64,000 nucleotides of DNA from Streptomyces kaniharaensis (GCF_009569385.1 NZ_WBOF01000001.1:5247501-5311500), one strand, 5' to 3'; counted from the first letter of the stretch, positions 40,410 to 49,263 are shown. Notes: a model not told the origin generated them from the letters alone. Program-made: numbers and translations.

Positions 40410-43400
40410 TGGCCGCGCCACGCGTCAAGGACCAGGCCCGACCTGCCCCGGATCAGGCTCGAACCGCCCAGGCCCGAACGCCCAAGGGGCATAGGAGAGT
40501 TCCGGCGGCGCCGGCCCGGACCGCCGGCGGCCGGGGCCGCACCGGTGCCGTGATCACCGCGCTCGCCGCGCTGGTCACCCTGGCCGCCCTTCTGCTGGGC
40601 CTGCCCGCGCTGCTGCTGTACGGCACCCAGGCGGTCGCCGCGATGGGTGACGTCGCGCCGGACGGCATCGGGCAGGCGCTCACCAGTCCGGACGACGGTC
40701 GGCTGTTCCTCTGGCTGCTGGTGGTCGTCGGCTGGCTCGCGTGGGCCTGTTTCGCGTTCTCCGTCCTGCTGGAGATCCCCGCCCAGTTGCGCGGGCGGAT
40801 CGCCCGCCGGATCCCCGCCTTCGGCTGGAGCCAGCGGCTCGCGGCCGGGCTGGTCGGCTCCGTGCTGGCCCTGTTGCCGGTGGCCGGGTCCGCCTTCGCG
40901 GCCGTCCCCGAACGGCCCCAGACCGCCACCGCCCCGGCCCGGTTGAGCGCCGGCGCGCAGCGGGCCGCACTCCCCGCGGCGCAGGCCGCTCCCGTCCTGA
41001 CGCCCGCCGCCGACCCGCACCCCACCTACACCGTGCGGGACACCAGGCCCGCCGACAGCCTGTGGTCCATCGCCGAGCGGCAACTGGGCTCCGGAGAGCG
41101 TTGGGTGGAGATCGCCAAGCTCAACGACGGCCGGGTGATGGACGGTTCGGGCATCCGCTTCGACGCCGACCGGCCGATCCAGCCCGGGTGGGAACTGCTC
41201 ATGCCGGGCGACGCGAAGCCGGACGAGGCCAAGGCCCCGGCTCCCGCTCCCGCCCAGGCGCCGACGCCGCGGTCCGGGACGGACGGGTCGGGTGCGGCTG
41301 GCGGGGCCGGGTCCGGGCACGCGACCGTGACCGTCAAGGAGGGGGACAGCCTGTCCGCCATCGCCCAGCGGGAGTTGGGCGACGCCGACGCGTGGCCGAA
41401 GCTGTTCGAGGCCAACAAGGGCGCCCAGGCGCCGGACGGCGAACGGCTGACCGACCCGGACGAGCTGGTGCCGGGGATGGTGCTCGCGGTGCCGGGGGCG
41501 GCTGCGCCTGCTCCCACGCCCGCGCCTGCCCCCGCCCCTGCTCCGGCACAGCCGACCCCAGCGCCGTCCACACCCGCCACCCAGCCGCCCGCCACCCAGG
41601 CTCCGGCCACCCAGGCTCCGGCTCCCGCGCCGACCAACGCCACCCCGGCACCCGCGCACGCGCCGGACAACGCGCCCGCCCCCGCCGCGCACGCCGACGC
41701 GGCCCACGGCGGCGACTACACCGTGGCCCTCGCCGCCTCCACCGTCGGCGTGCTGCTCGCGGCGATCATGGTCGGCACCGTCGCCCACAAGCGCGGCACC
41801 CAGCTGCGCGCCCGCCGTCCCCGGCACCGCATCACCATGCCCACCCCCGAGGCCTCGTCCTTCGAGAACGAGCTCCGCGCCCGCCGGGACGACGCCGGCC
41901 TCGACCTGCTCGACCGCGCCCTGCGCACCATGGCCCGCAACACCGTCCGCGGCGGCAAGCGCCTGCCCGCCATCGTCGCCGCCCGGATCACCCCCGGCCA
42001 CACCGTCGAACTGCACCTCTCCGGCCCGGCCACGCCGATCGCGCCGTTCCGTGCCGCCCACGCCCCCGACGTGTGGTGGTGCAGCGCGGACGCCGGCGAC
42101 CTGCTGAACGCCGCCCAGGCCCGCCGGACCGCCGCGCCCTACCCCGCCCTGGTCACCCTCGGCACCTCGCCCGACGGCTCGGTCGTCCTCGCCGATCTGG
42201 AGACCGTCCGGCTGCTCCACCTCTCCGGCCACCCCGACGACGCCCGCGACGTCCTGCGCACCCTCGCCATCGAGCTCGCCCACAGCCCGCTCGCCGACCG
42301 GCTCCACCTCCACCTGGTCGACCTGGCCGAGGAGGTGCCGATCAGCGGCCCTGCCGCCGAACGCGTCCACCGCCACGCCACCCTGGAGGCGGCGCTCGCC
42401 GCCCTCGGCCCGCGCACCGCCAAGGCCCGCGCCACCCTGGTGGCCGCCGACGCCACCAGCCCGCGCGACGCCCGCAGCCGCGGCCGGGCCGACGAGTCCT
42501 GGACCCCGGAGATCGTGCTCTGCGCCCAGCAGCCCGGCGGCGGCATCCCCGCCGAACTCGGCCGCCTGCTCGACGCCCGCCCGCGCACCTGCGTCGCCGT
42601 CGTCACCCGGGCGCCCGAGCGCGGCACCGGCCCGATCGCCCGCTGGACCCTGCCCGCCACCGGCCAGGCCACCATCCCCGGCCTGCACCTGACCGTCGAG
42701 CTCCAGCGACTGACCGGACAGCAGTACGACCGGCTGGCCGAACTGCTCCGGGCCGCCGACGACACCACCCAGCACCCGGCCCCGGCCTGGACGCTGGACG
42801 GTCCCGGGCTCGACCCCGCACCGGACTCCGACGCCGACACGAACGCGGACAGCGACTCCGACACCGCCGAACTGCCCGCCGCCGTACCGGTGCTGGCCAT
42901 CGTGGGCGGCCCGGCGCAGGCCGGTGCCGGCGGCGCCGACCCGGCGGCCGGACCGCGCTTGCTCACCCGGGTCATCGGCACCGGCGCCAGCCCGTTCGCG
43001 GGCACCGACCCGGCCGCGCCGACCGCCGGCCACGGCCGCCATGCCGTCAACGGGCAGGGCCGGCAGGCGGTCGGCGCCGAGGCCGGGCCGGCCGCCGACG
43101 AGAACACCCGGGACCTGCGACTGCCGGCCGAGGCCGAGGCGTCGGGGGAGGCCGTGCTCCCGGTGGAGCCGGTCGTGCCGCAACCGGCCGCCGAGCCCGC
43201 GCCGACCCACGACCCCGCCCCCGCGTCCACGGGTACCGACCCGCGCGTCCCGTCCCGTCCGGAGCCGGAGCCGGAGCCGGAGCAGGAGCCGGAGCCGGAG
43301 CCGGTGCCGGTGCCCGTGTCCGTTGCCGATCCCACGCCCGAGCCCGGACCGGCCGCCACGGCCGCCACCGCCCCCGCCGCCCGCGTCGCCACCTCCGGCC

Positions 43401-44218
43401 GCAGCGACTGCGACGACCTCCTCGCCATCCTCCGCTCGCCGGAGGCGCACACCGCCCGCAACGCCCCCCGGATCCGCCTGCTCGGCCCGGTCGACGTGGC
43501 CGGCACCCTCGGCACCGCCGACGCCTCCGCCCTGCCCCGTCTCACGGAGCTCGCCGTCTACCTCGCGCTGCGACCCGGTGCGGACCACCACGCCCTCGAC
43601 CACGACCTCCACCCGGGCGCCGCCCACCTCGACCCGCACCCGACCGCGGCCGACGCGAAGAGCCCGCTCCCCGGCAAGGTCGCCGACCTGGCCGCCTGGT
43701 TCGGCACCACCCCCGAGGGCCGCGCCTTCCTCGCCACCGACAATCCCGACGGCTACTCCTTCGCCCCGGCCGTCACGTGCGACTGGGACGAGTTCCGCAG
43801 CCTCTACCGGCGCGGCATGCGCAGCACCAGCGCGACCGCCGACGCCGCGCTCGCCCACGCGCTCGCCCTGGTCCGCGGCGCCCCCTTCGCCGAGGCCCCG
43901 CCCGCCTCCTACGGCTGGGCCGAGGCCGAACGCCAGGACATGATCGCCGCGATCGTCGACACCGCCCACGAACTCGCCGCCCGCCGCCTCCAGTACGGGG
44001 ACCACCGCTGCGCCGAGGCGGCCGTCTTCCGCGGCCTCGCCGTCGCCCCCGACGTCGAACTCCTGCACCGCGACCTCTTCTACGCCTACGCCTCCGCCGG
44101 CGCCCGCGACCAACTCCTGCGCGCCGTCAACCGCCTCGACGCCCTCAGCCGCCGTACCGGCCGCGAGCTCGACGCCGACACCGTCGCCCTCCTGCGCGAC
44201 CTCCTGGCCGGCTCCTGA
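40409..44218 (+). CDS. Large LysM- and BTAD-domain membrane protein of the Tad locus
   Basis: Protein of 1269 aa. Helices at ~48-72 and ~90-115 and one near 150-170 are followed by two LysM domains (YTVRDTRPADSLWSIAERQLG, ~205-265; VTVKEGDSLSAIAQRELGD, ~305-360), then a Pro/Ala-rich linker and another helix (YTVALAASTVGVLLAAIMVG, ~435). The cytoplasmic half includes PTPEASSFENELRARRDDAG, an acidic PEPEPE stretch, and from ~1020 a winged-helix/BTAD regulator region (RIRLLGPVDVAGTLG ... LTELAVYLALRPG ... AAVFRGLAVAPDVELLHRDLFYAYA). LysM would contact peptidoglycan while BTAD is found in SARP-type regulators, so it could couple wall state to gene control or assembly. It is translationally coupled to the TadG-like gene. 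Confidence 0.85.
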   Translation: MAAPRVKDQARPAPDQARTAQARTPKGHRRVPAAPARTAGGRGRTGAVITALAALVTLAALLLGLPALLLYGTQAVAAMGDVAPDGIGQALTSPDDGRLFLWLLVVVGWLAWACFAFSVLLEIPAQLRGRIARRIPAFGWSQRLAAGLVGSVLALLPVAGSAFAAVPERPQTATAPARLSAGAQRAALPAAQAAPVLTPAADPHPTYTVRDTRPADSLWSIAERQLGSGERWVEIAKLNDGRVMDGSGIRFDADRPIQPGWELLMPGDAKPDEAKAPAPAPAQAPTPRSGTDGSGAAGGAGSGHATVTVKEGDSLSAIAQRELGDADAWPKLFEANKGAQAPDGERLTDPDELVPGMVLAVPGAAAPAPTPAPAPAPAPAQPTPAPSTPATQPPATQAPATQAPAPAPTNATPAPAHAPDNAPAPAAHADAAHGGDYTVALAASTVGVLLAAIMVGTVAHKRGTQLRARRPRHRITMPTPEASSFENELRARRDDAGLDLLDRALRTMARNTVRGGKRLPAIVAARITPGHTVELHLSGPATPIAPFRAAHAPDVWWCSADAGDLLNAAQARRTAAPYPALVTLGTSPDGSVVLADLETVRLLHLSGHPDDARDVLRTLAIELAHSPLADRLHLHLVDLAEEVPISGPAAERVHRHATLEAALAALGPRTAKARATLVAADATSPRDARSRGRADESWTPEIVLCAQQPGGGIPAELGRLLDARPRTCVAVVTRAPERGTGPIARWTLPATGQATIPGLHLTVELQRLTGQQYDRLAELLRAADDTTQHPAPAWTLDGPGLDPAPDSDADTNADSDSDTAELPAAVPVLAIVGGPAQAGAGGADPAAGPRLLTRVIGTGASPFAGTDPAAPTAGHGRHAVNGQGRQAVGAEAGPAADENTRDLRLPAEAEASGEAVLPVEPVVPQPAAEPAPTHDPAPASTGTDPRVPSRPEPEPEPEQEPEPEPVPVPVSVADPTPEPGPAATAATAPAARVATSGRSDCDDLLAILRSPEAHTARNAPRIRLLGPVDVAGTLGTADASALPRLTELAVYLALRPGADHHALDHDLHPGAAHLDPHPTAADAKSPLPGKVADLAAWFGTTPEGRAFLATDNPDGYSFAPAVTCDWDEFRSLYRRGMRSTSATADAALAHALALVRGAPFAEAPPASYGWAEAERQDMIAAIVDTAHELAARRLQYGDHRCAEAAVFRGLAVAPDVELLHRDLFYAYASAGARDQLLRAVNRLDALSRRTGRELDADTVALLRDLLAGS

Positions 44219-44579
44219 CCCGGCCGCGCCCGCCCCCTCCGGCGCTTGCCGGAGGGGGCGTCACGCGCTGGCCGTCCGAGCACAGTTCGATCACCGGTCG
44301 GCCGGAAAGCTTCACACGTCGGGGGAGTGTCGTGGCTGGGTGTTCCGAACGTCATCCAACGACCGTTCCCCGACGGGAAGTTGACGGAGGCTGCGGCGGC
44401 TCGGCCGTCGGCCGGGGCGTCGAACGCGCCGATGGACGCGCCGATCGGCCACCCGGCCTGGCTCGGGCGTGCCGGGATCTCGTAGGGTGGCGCGAACGGG
44501 AGTGGTGCCGGATACCGGACACCGCGCAGCAAGGGCATCAGACGCCGCACGAGCGGCGGGGTGGGGCGGTGACCAGAAG
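44219..44579. other. Intergenic region after Tad operon
   Basis: A 361-bp gap with no supported gene. It begins with a strong terminator and ends with the probable promoter of the next gene; CGTAGGGTGG at 44481-44490 resembles a -10 region. Otherwise I see nothing in it. Confidence 0.45.
44231..44260 (+). terminator. Hairpin terminator of the Tad operon
   Basis: Perfect 13-bp inverted repeat CGCCCCCTCCGGC / GCCGGAGGGGGCG with a GCTT loop, 12 nt past the LysM/BTAD stop codon. It marks the end of the long Tad transcript. Confidence 0.85.
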
Positions 44580-46730
44580 ATGGCGGAGACGACAGCTGTC
44601 CCCGGCGGCCCCGATCCGGCAGCGGACGCGGGACCCCGGGACGCCGTACCGCCGTCCCCTCGCGTCCCGGCCGACGAGCACCCGCCCGGTCCGGCCGCCC
44701 TGTACGAGCCCCCGGCCGCCCCGCCGGCTCCGGCGCCGGATCGGCCGCCCGTGCAGCCGCCGGCCGCGCCGACCGGATGGACCCTCACCGGCATGCCCGC
44801 CGTCGGCGCGCCGATCCCCGGGCCGACCCCTGCGCCGGCCTCGGGTCCGGGCTCGGCCACCGCGACGCCGCTGCCCTTCGCCGTGCCAGGCGTCGGCGGG
44901 CTGGGGACGGCGCCGCGCGGGCGGATCCTGGTCGTCGAGGGCGGCTACGGCAACGCCGGCCGCCGCACCTGGGGCCGCGGTGGACCCGCCCAGGCGCCCG
45001 TGCTGTCCGCGATGCTCGCCGCCGTCTCGCCGCAGGTGCTGCTGGCCGCCGACGCGGTCGACGCCGTCCACCTGCCCGGCGCGAGCGACCCGCAGACCGT
45101 CCTCGCCCACCTGCGTGCCGCCGCCCGCCACCCGGGCCCGCTGCTCGTCCACCTCGGCGGCCACCTGCTCGCGGACAAGCGCGGCGGCCAACTCCACCTG
45201 ACCCTGCGCGACTCCAAGCCCGGCAGCATCCGGCAGGACGGCCTGCCCTGGCAGGCGGTCGCCGCCGAGCTGAGCCACCGTCCGGCCGACTGGCAGACCC
45301 TCGTCATCGCCGACCTGAGCGCCGACCCGAGCGCCTTGCCGCAGCTCCAGGGCGCGGCCTCGCCGCTCACCGACGGGATCCCGCTCTGGGCCGTGGTCAG
45401 CCCGGACCCGGAGCAGATCGGCACCTTCACCCGCGCGCTCATCGAGGCCCTGCACGGCGGACGCCCCGGCGCCGGCGACGTCCTCGCGCCCGAGCAACTG
45501 CACCAGCAGGTGTACTCGGTGCTGCGCCCGGACGTCGTCATCGTGGCCACGCACGCCCCCGACCGCCCGGTCTTCCGCAACACCGCCCGCCGCGCCGACA
45601 GCCCGGTGGCGTCGGACGCCGTCCCGGTGGACCTCGCCCGCCCGGCAGCGGTCATGCCGCAGCCGACGGAACCGCGCGACGCCCTGGTGGAGCCGCCCGC
45701 GCCGACGGAGGCCCCGGTACCCGAGGCTCCGGTATCCGAGGCTCCGGCGCCTGAGGCCCAGGCACTGTCGGCTGCCATGGTGAGCCTGATCAAGCCCGGT
45801 GTGCCGCCCACTCCGCTGCCACCCGCTCATCCGGTCAGCCTGCTGAAGCAACTGCCGGATGCTTCCTCGGGCGTGACGCTCCGCAAGCCCGCTCCGGCGG
45901 ACGCCCCCGAGGAGGGTAACCCGCAGTCGGGCGTGACCTTGGCGAAGCCCGCGCCGCCAGTCGCTGCACCGGTCGCTGCGCCGGTCGTGGACGAGCTGGA
46001 GGAACTCCTGGAGGCCGTCTCGGCCCAGGAGGCGGCCGAGGATCCCCACGACGCCGCCCTGCCGCAGACGACCGACGAGGCCGAGGACGCCCTCGCGGCC
46101 GCGGAGATGACGATTGACGAGCCCGAGGACGACTTCCCGGCCGTGGAGGTGACGGCCGACGAGCCGCAGGAAGCCGCCGCGGAGGAGGTGGCGGTAGAAC
46201 CGGACGAGGCCGCAGCGGAAGACGAGGCCCCTGCAGACGCACCCGCGCCGACCCCGGCGCCCGCCGCCCCGCAGCCGCGTGCCGACTACCGCGAGACCCT
46301 GGGCCGGATCGTCCGCAGCGCCGACGCCGGCGACCACGCCGCCGCGACCGACCTCGCCTTCGCCCTCGAACTGGAGGCGATCGCCGAGCACGGTGCCGTG
46401 TCCGAGCCGGTCCTCCAGGTGCGCCAGGTCCGGGCCCACGTGTGCCGCCTGGCCGGCAAGCCGGCCCTGGCCGCGGACATCTACCGTGAGGTGGCCCTGA
46501 CCCTGCTCCGCTCGCAGGGCGCGGACCACCCCGAGACCCAGCAGGCGGCCACCAACGCCGAGGCCTGCTGGCGCGCGATCCCGGACCGCGCGGAGGCCAT
46601 CCGGATCGCCCCGGAGATCATCGAGCTCCGCGCCTACCTCCCGGGCCCGGACGGCCGCAAGCTCCGCGCCGCCGAGCGCTACCTCGCCCAGCTGGCCGCC
46701 GCGGCGGTTCCCGTCGCGGGGAACAAGTAA
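44580..46730 (+). CDS. Pseudo-caspase and TPR protein at the 3' end of the Tad locus
   Basis: Protein of 716 aa, ATG at 44580, no signal peptide. Residues 1-110 are Pro/Ala-rich. Residues ~113-335 form a caspase-like domain (GRILVVEGGYG; LLVHLGGHLLADKRGGQLHLTLRD with the expected His near 195; TLVIADLSADPSAL where the nucleophile Cys should be but is not). Next comes a repetitive, acidic linker (GVTLRKPAPADAP / GVTLAKPAPP; DEPED/DEPQE units, ~400-560). The end (~565-716) is a TPR-like helical region (ETLGRIVRSADAGDHAAATDLAF ... LAADIYREVALTLLRSQGADHPETQ). It is homologous by eye to the protein at 30330. It probably acts as a binding scaffold, not a peptidase. Its TAA stop abuts palindromic repeat copy B. 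Confidence 0.65.
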   Translation: MAETTAVPGGPDPAADAGPRDAVPPSPRVPADEHPPGPAALYEPPAAPPAPAPDRPPVQPPAAPTGWTLTGMPAVGAPIPGPTPAPASGPGSATATPLPFAVPGVGGLGTAPRGRILVVEGGYGNAGRRTWGRGGPAQAPVLSAMLAAVSPQVLLAADAVDAVHLPGASDPQTVLAHLRAAARHPGPLLVHLGGHLLADKRGGQLHLTLRDSKPGSIRQDGLPWQAVAAELSHRPADWQTLVIADLSADPSALPQLQGAASPLTDGIPLWAVVSPDPEQIGTFTRALIEALHGGRPGAGDVLAPEQLHQQVYSVLRPDVVIVATHAPDRPVFRNTARRADSPVASDAVPVDLARPAAVMPQPTEPRDALVEPPAPTEAPVPEAPVSEAPAPEAQALSAAMVSLIKPGVPPTPLPPAHPVSLLKQLPDASSGVTLRKPAPADAPEEGNPQSGVTLAKPAPPVAAPVAAPVVDELEELLEAVSAQEAAEDPHDAALPQTTDEAEDALAAAEMTIDEPEDDFPAVEVTADEPQEAAAEEVAVEPDEAAAEDEAPADAPAPTPAPAAPQPRADYRETLGRIVRSADAGDHAAATDLAFALELEAIAEHGAVSEPVLQVRQVRAHVCRLAGKPALAADIYREVALTLLRSQGADHPETQQAATNAEACWRAIPDRAEAIRIAPEIIELRAYLPGPDGRKLRAAERYLAQLAAAAVPVAGNK

Positions 46731-46735
46731 CAGAA

Positions 46736-46797
46736 GACAGATGACAGCGAACAGATAACAGATTTCGAAATCTGTCATCTGTTCGCTGTCATCTGTC
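46736..46797. repeat. AT-rich palindromic repeat, copy B (62-bp palindrome)
   Basis: A 62-bp palindrome with 31-bp arms, no loop and one mismatch, centred on ATTTC|GAAAT. Arms are built from GACAGATGACAG, CGAACAGAT and AACAGATTTC blocks. It sits between the convergent pseudo-caspase and S53 peptidase genes, five bases after the former's stop. As RNA, it would be a very stable hairpin from either strand. It is the most perfect of four related copies in the window. Confidence 0.88.
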
Positions 46798-46863
46798 ACC
46801 CGCTACCGGTCACGCCCACCGGGCGGGACGCCGGCCGCCGCCGACCTCCCGCCCGGCCGGTGC

Positions 46864-48234
46864 TCAGCGTCCCGCGATGGCGTGGACGAACTTCGCGCCG
46901 TCGATCGTCCCGAGGCCGCTGGCGAGGTCGTAGCCCTCACCGGCCTTGTAGCCGTTGACGTTGTTCCAGGAGTTGTCGCCCTCCTTGACGTCCACGATGC
47001 CGCTCCAGTCGCTCGGGAGCAGGTTGAGGCCGTAGAGGCGCCAGTTCAGCTGGCCGAGGCGGTGGCCGGCGAGCTGGTCGGCGAGGGCGACGACGCCGGA
47101 GAACAGCGGGGTGGCCTCGCTGGTGCCGCCGGTGAGGTGCCAGCCGACCGCGGTCGGGTCGTACGACTCGTACGTCCAGGCGGCGCCGTCGACGGCCGCG
47201 CTCATGCTGATGTCGGGCGTGCCGCGGTGGTTGCCGGTGACGTCGGCGACGCCGGCCTGGTACCACGGGCGCTCGAAGATGCCGGAGACACCGCCGCCGC
47301 CGGCGCCGGACTTGTCGTGCCACACCTTGTCGGGCGCGGTGCGCTTGCCGTTGTCGTCCAGCGTGAGCTGGGTGCCGCCGATGGAGGTGACCAGCGGGTC
47401 GGAGGACGGCCACGAGTTGACCTTGTACGGGTACAGGTCGGTGCCGTTGAGCTGGGAGTCGGTGACGCCGTTGTCACCGGAGGCGGCGAGCACGGTGACG
47501 TTCCGGTCGGCGGCGGCCTTGAACGCGTAGCGCAGGTCGGTCAGCGACTTGAAGTCGCCCTTGTCGTAGCCCGGGAAGGTGTTCTCGGTGGCGCCGAAGC
47601 TCTGCGAGATGACGTCCGCACGGCCGGCCTTGATGAGGGCCTTCTCGGCGTCCATCATCTCGGGAAGGCCGGTGGTGCCCTCGGTCTCGGCGACGCCGGT
47701 CTCGACCAGGACGATGTGCGCGTCGGGGGCGATCGCGTGGGCGTACTCGACGTCCAGGGTGGTCTCGCCGGCCCAGCCGGTGTGGTCGGGGTTCTTGGGG
47801 TCGAAGACGGGGACGTTGCCCCACTTGACCACCTCGACCTGGGTGTCCGGGATGCCCCACTGCTTGTCGAAGACCTCCAGGTCGTGCTGGATGGTCGGGG
47901 AGCCGAAGGAGTCGACGATGACGATCGTGCGGCCCTTGCCGGTGATGCCCTGCTGGTACAGCGGGTTCAGGTTGTAGGCGGTCCGGTACTGCAGCGGCGA
48001 GTAGCAGTGGATGCCGATCTGGCTGACGCACTGGGTGGTGGACAGCGGGGCGACGCGGCCTTCGGCGTTGTGGTGCCCGGCGGAGGCGGGCCGGACGTGC
48101 ACGCCGGCCAGGTTGTGCGAGGGAGCGGCGGTGGTGGCGCCGACCGCAGGTACGGAGATGGTGCCGGCCGTGAGGGCGGTGGCCCCTACGGCGAGCAGAG
48201 CCAGGGCGCGGCGAAGGGTAGCGGGGCTGCCCAT
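46864..48234 (-). CDS. Secreted S53-family serine peptidase (sedolisin type)
   Basis: Exported peptidase of 456 aa. The start is the ATG at 48234 with AAGGAG six bases upstream; a signal peptide (LRRALALLAVGATALTAGTISVPAVGA) follows. Only a short propeptide-like stretch separates it from the catalytic domain. The S53 triad is visible: Glu and Asp in GWAGETTLDVEYAHAIAP, Ser in GGTSEATPLFSG, and the oxyanion Asp region in AASGDNGVTDS. The C-terminus has the calcium-site pattern (GIVDVKEGDNS ... YDLASGLGTIDG). Typical S53 proteins carry a ~180-aa prodomain; this one has only ~70 residues between signal and catalytic domain. Probably an extracellular acid-type protease. Confidence 0.9.
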   Translation of the reverse strand: MGSPATLRRALALLAVGATALTAGTISVPAVGATTAAPSHNLAGVHVRPASAGHHNAEGRVAPLSTTQCVSQIGIHCYSPLQYRTAYNLNPLYQQGITGKGRTIVIVDSFGSPTIQHDLEVFDKQWGIPDTQVEVVKWGNVPVFDPKNPDHTGWAGETTLDVEYAHAIAPDAHIVLVETGVAETEGTTGLPEMMDAEKALIKAGRADVISQSFGATENTFPGYDKGDFKSLTDLRYAFKAAADRNVTVLAASGDNGVTDSQLNGTDLYPYKVNSWPSSDPLVTSIGGTQLTLDDNGKRTAPDKVWHDKSGAGGGGVSGIFERPWYQAGVADVTGNHRGTPDISMSAAVDGAAWTYESYDPTAVGWHLTGGTSEATPLFSGVVALADQLAGHRLGQLNWRLYGLNLLPSDWSGIVDVKEGDNSWNNVNGYKAGEGYDLASGLGTIDGAKFVHAIAGR

Positions 48235-48304
48235 GGGACTCCTTGGGGGACGCAGGGCCCGACCTTGGTCCGGTCGGGGCGGTCCGGCCATCCCATCGAT
48301 AGCC

Positions 48305-48360
48305 GCATGATCATGCCATAGTCATTTGGTGGGGTAGTCCGATCATCGGCATGGTCATGC
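48305..48360. promoter_or_regulatory. Paired palindromic sites upstream of S53 peptidase
   Basis: Two near-identical 12-bp palindromes, GCATGATCATGC (48305-48316, perfect) and GCATGGTCATGC (48349-48360), with centres 44 bp apart, about four helical turns. Both lie 70-125 bp upstream of the peptidase start in an AT-richer stretch. The same-face spacing suggests cooperative binding of a dimeric regulator. Confidence 0.5.
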
Positions 48361-48381
48361 TCGGCCACGCGAAAAGGTAAA

Positions 48382-48421
48382 GGCCGTCCCAGGTGAAAGT
48401 AACCGCACACCCGGGACGGCC
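48382..48421 (-). terminator. Hairpin terminator after SDR gene
   Basis: Perfect 9-bp inverted repeat GGCCGTCCC / GGGACGGCC with a 22-nt loop, 45 nt downstream of the SDR gene stop and upstream of the peptidase promoter. Confidence 0.6.
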
Positions 48422-48466
48422 ATGTGATGACACGTCAGTAATATTCCACTGGATCCGGCAGGCCGG

Positions 48467-49225
48467 TCAGCGCGCCCCGCCGTTGACGTACAGCGTCTGT
48501 CCGCTGACGTACGAGGCGTCCTCGCTGGCCAGGAACGCGACCACGGAGGCGATCTCCTCCGGCTGCCCGACCCGCCGCAGCGGCGTCCGGGCTGCGACCT
48601 CCGTCTGGTGGTCCTCGGCCGTGCTGCCGACCCGCTCGGCGGTGGCGGCGGTCATCGCGGTGGCGATGTAGCCGGGGGCGACGGCGTTGACGTTGATGTT
48701 GAACGGGCCCAGCTCGATCGCCAGGGTGGCGGTCAGCCCCTGGATGCCGGCCTTGGCGGCGGCGTAGTTGGCCTGGCCCCGGTTGCCGAGTGCCGAGCGC
48801 GAGCTGAGCGAGACGATCTTCCCGTACTTCTGCGCGACCATGTACTTCTGCGCCACGTGGCTGCAGTTGTAGGCGCTGGTCAGATTGACCGTCAGCACCG
48901 CGTCCCAGTCGGCCTTGGGCATCTTGAAGAACAGGTTGTCCCGGGTGATCCCGGCGTTGTTGACCAGGATGTGCACCCCGCCGAGGTCGGCCGCGACCTG
49001 GGCGAACACCGACTCGACGGCGTCGTAGTCGGCCACGTCGCAGCCGTACGCCCGCGCGGTGCCGCCCTTGGCGGTGATCTCGGCGACCGTCCCGGCCGCA
49101 CGGTCGGCGGTGAGGTCGACGACGGCGACCGTCGCGCCCTCCTCCGCCAGCCGGCGGGCGGTGGCCGCGCCGATGCCCTGGGCCGCGCCGGTGACGACGG
49201 CGACCTTGCCTGCGAAACGCGTCAC
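48467..49225 (-). CDS. FabG-like 3-oxoacyl reductase / 3-hydroxyacyl-CoA dehydrogenase (SDR)
   Basis: Classical short-chain dehydrogenase of 252 aa. Cofactor motif VVTGAAQGIGAATARRL; NNAGI; catalytic Ser in SLSSRSALGNRGQANYAAAKAGI with the YxxxK pair; C-terminal SGQTLYVNGGAR. In a beta-oxidation set next to a thiolase and an acyl-CoA dehydrogenase, it may oxidise 3-hydroxyacyl-CoA rather than act in fatty-acid synthesis. GTG start with GAGGAG upstream. A palindromic repeat lies between it and the thiolase gene, so it may have its own promoter or be attenuated. Confidence 0.9.
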   Translation of the reverse strand: MTRFAGKVAVVTGAAQGIGAATARRLAEEGATVAVVDLTADRAAGTVAEITAKGGTARAYGCDVADYDAVESVFAQVAADLGGVHILVNNAGITRDNLFFKMPKADWDAVLTVNLTSAYNCSHVAQKYMVAQKYGKIVSLSSRSALGNRGQANYAAAKAGIQGLTATLAIELGPFNINVNAVAPGYIATAMTAATAERVGSTAEDHQTEVAARTPLRRVGQPEEIASVVAFLASEDASYVSGQTLYVNGGAR

Positions 49226-49263
49226 TTCAACTCCTCGGAGGATGGTTGCAGAGGATGGATGGC

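Noticed and set aside
40226..44113. Very long (1295 aa) minus-strand frame opposite the LysM/BTAD gene
   Set aside because: Gly/Val/Arg/Asp-rich shadow typical of the complementary strand of high-GC genes; the plus-strand product has recognisable LysM and BTAD features.
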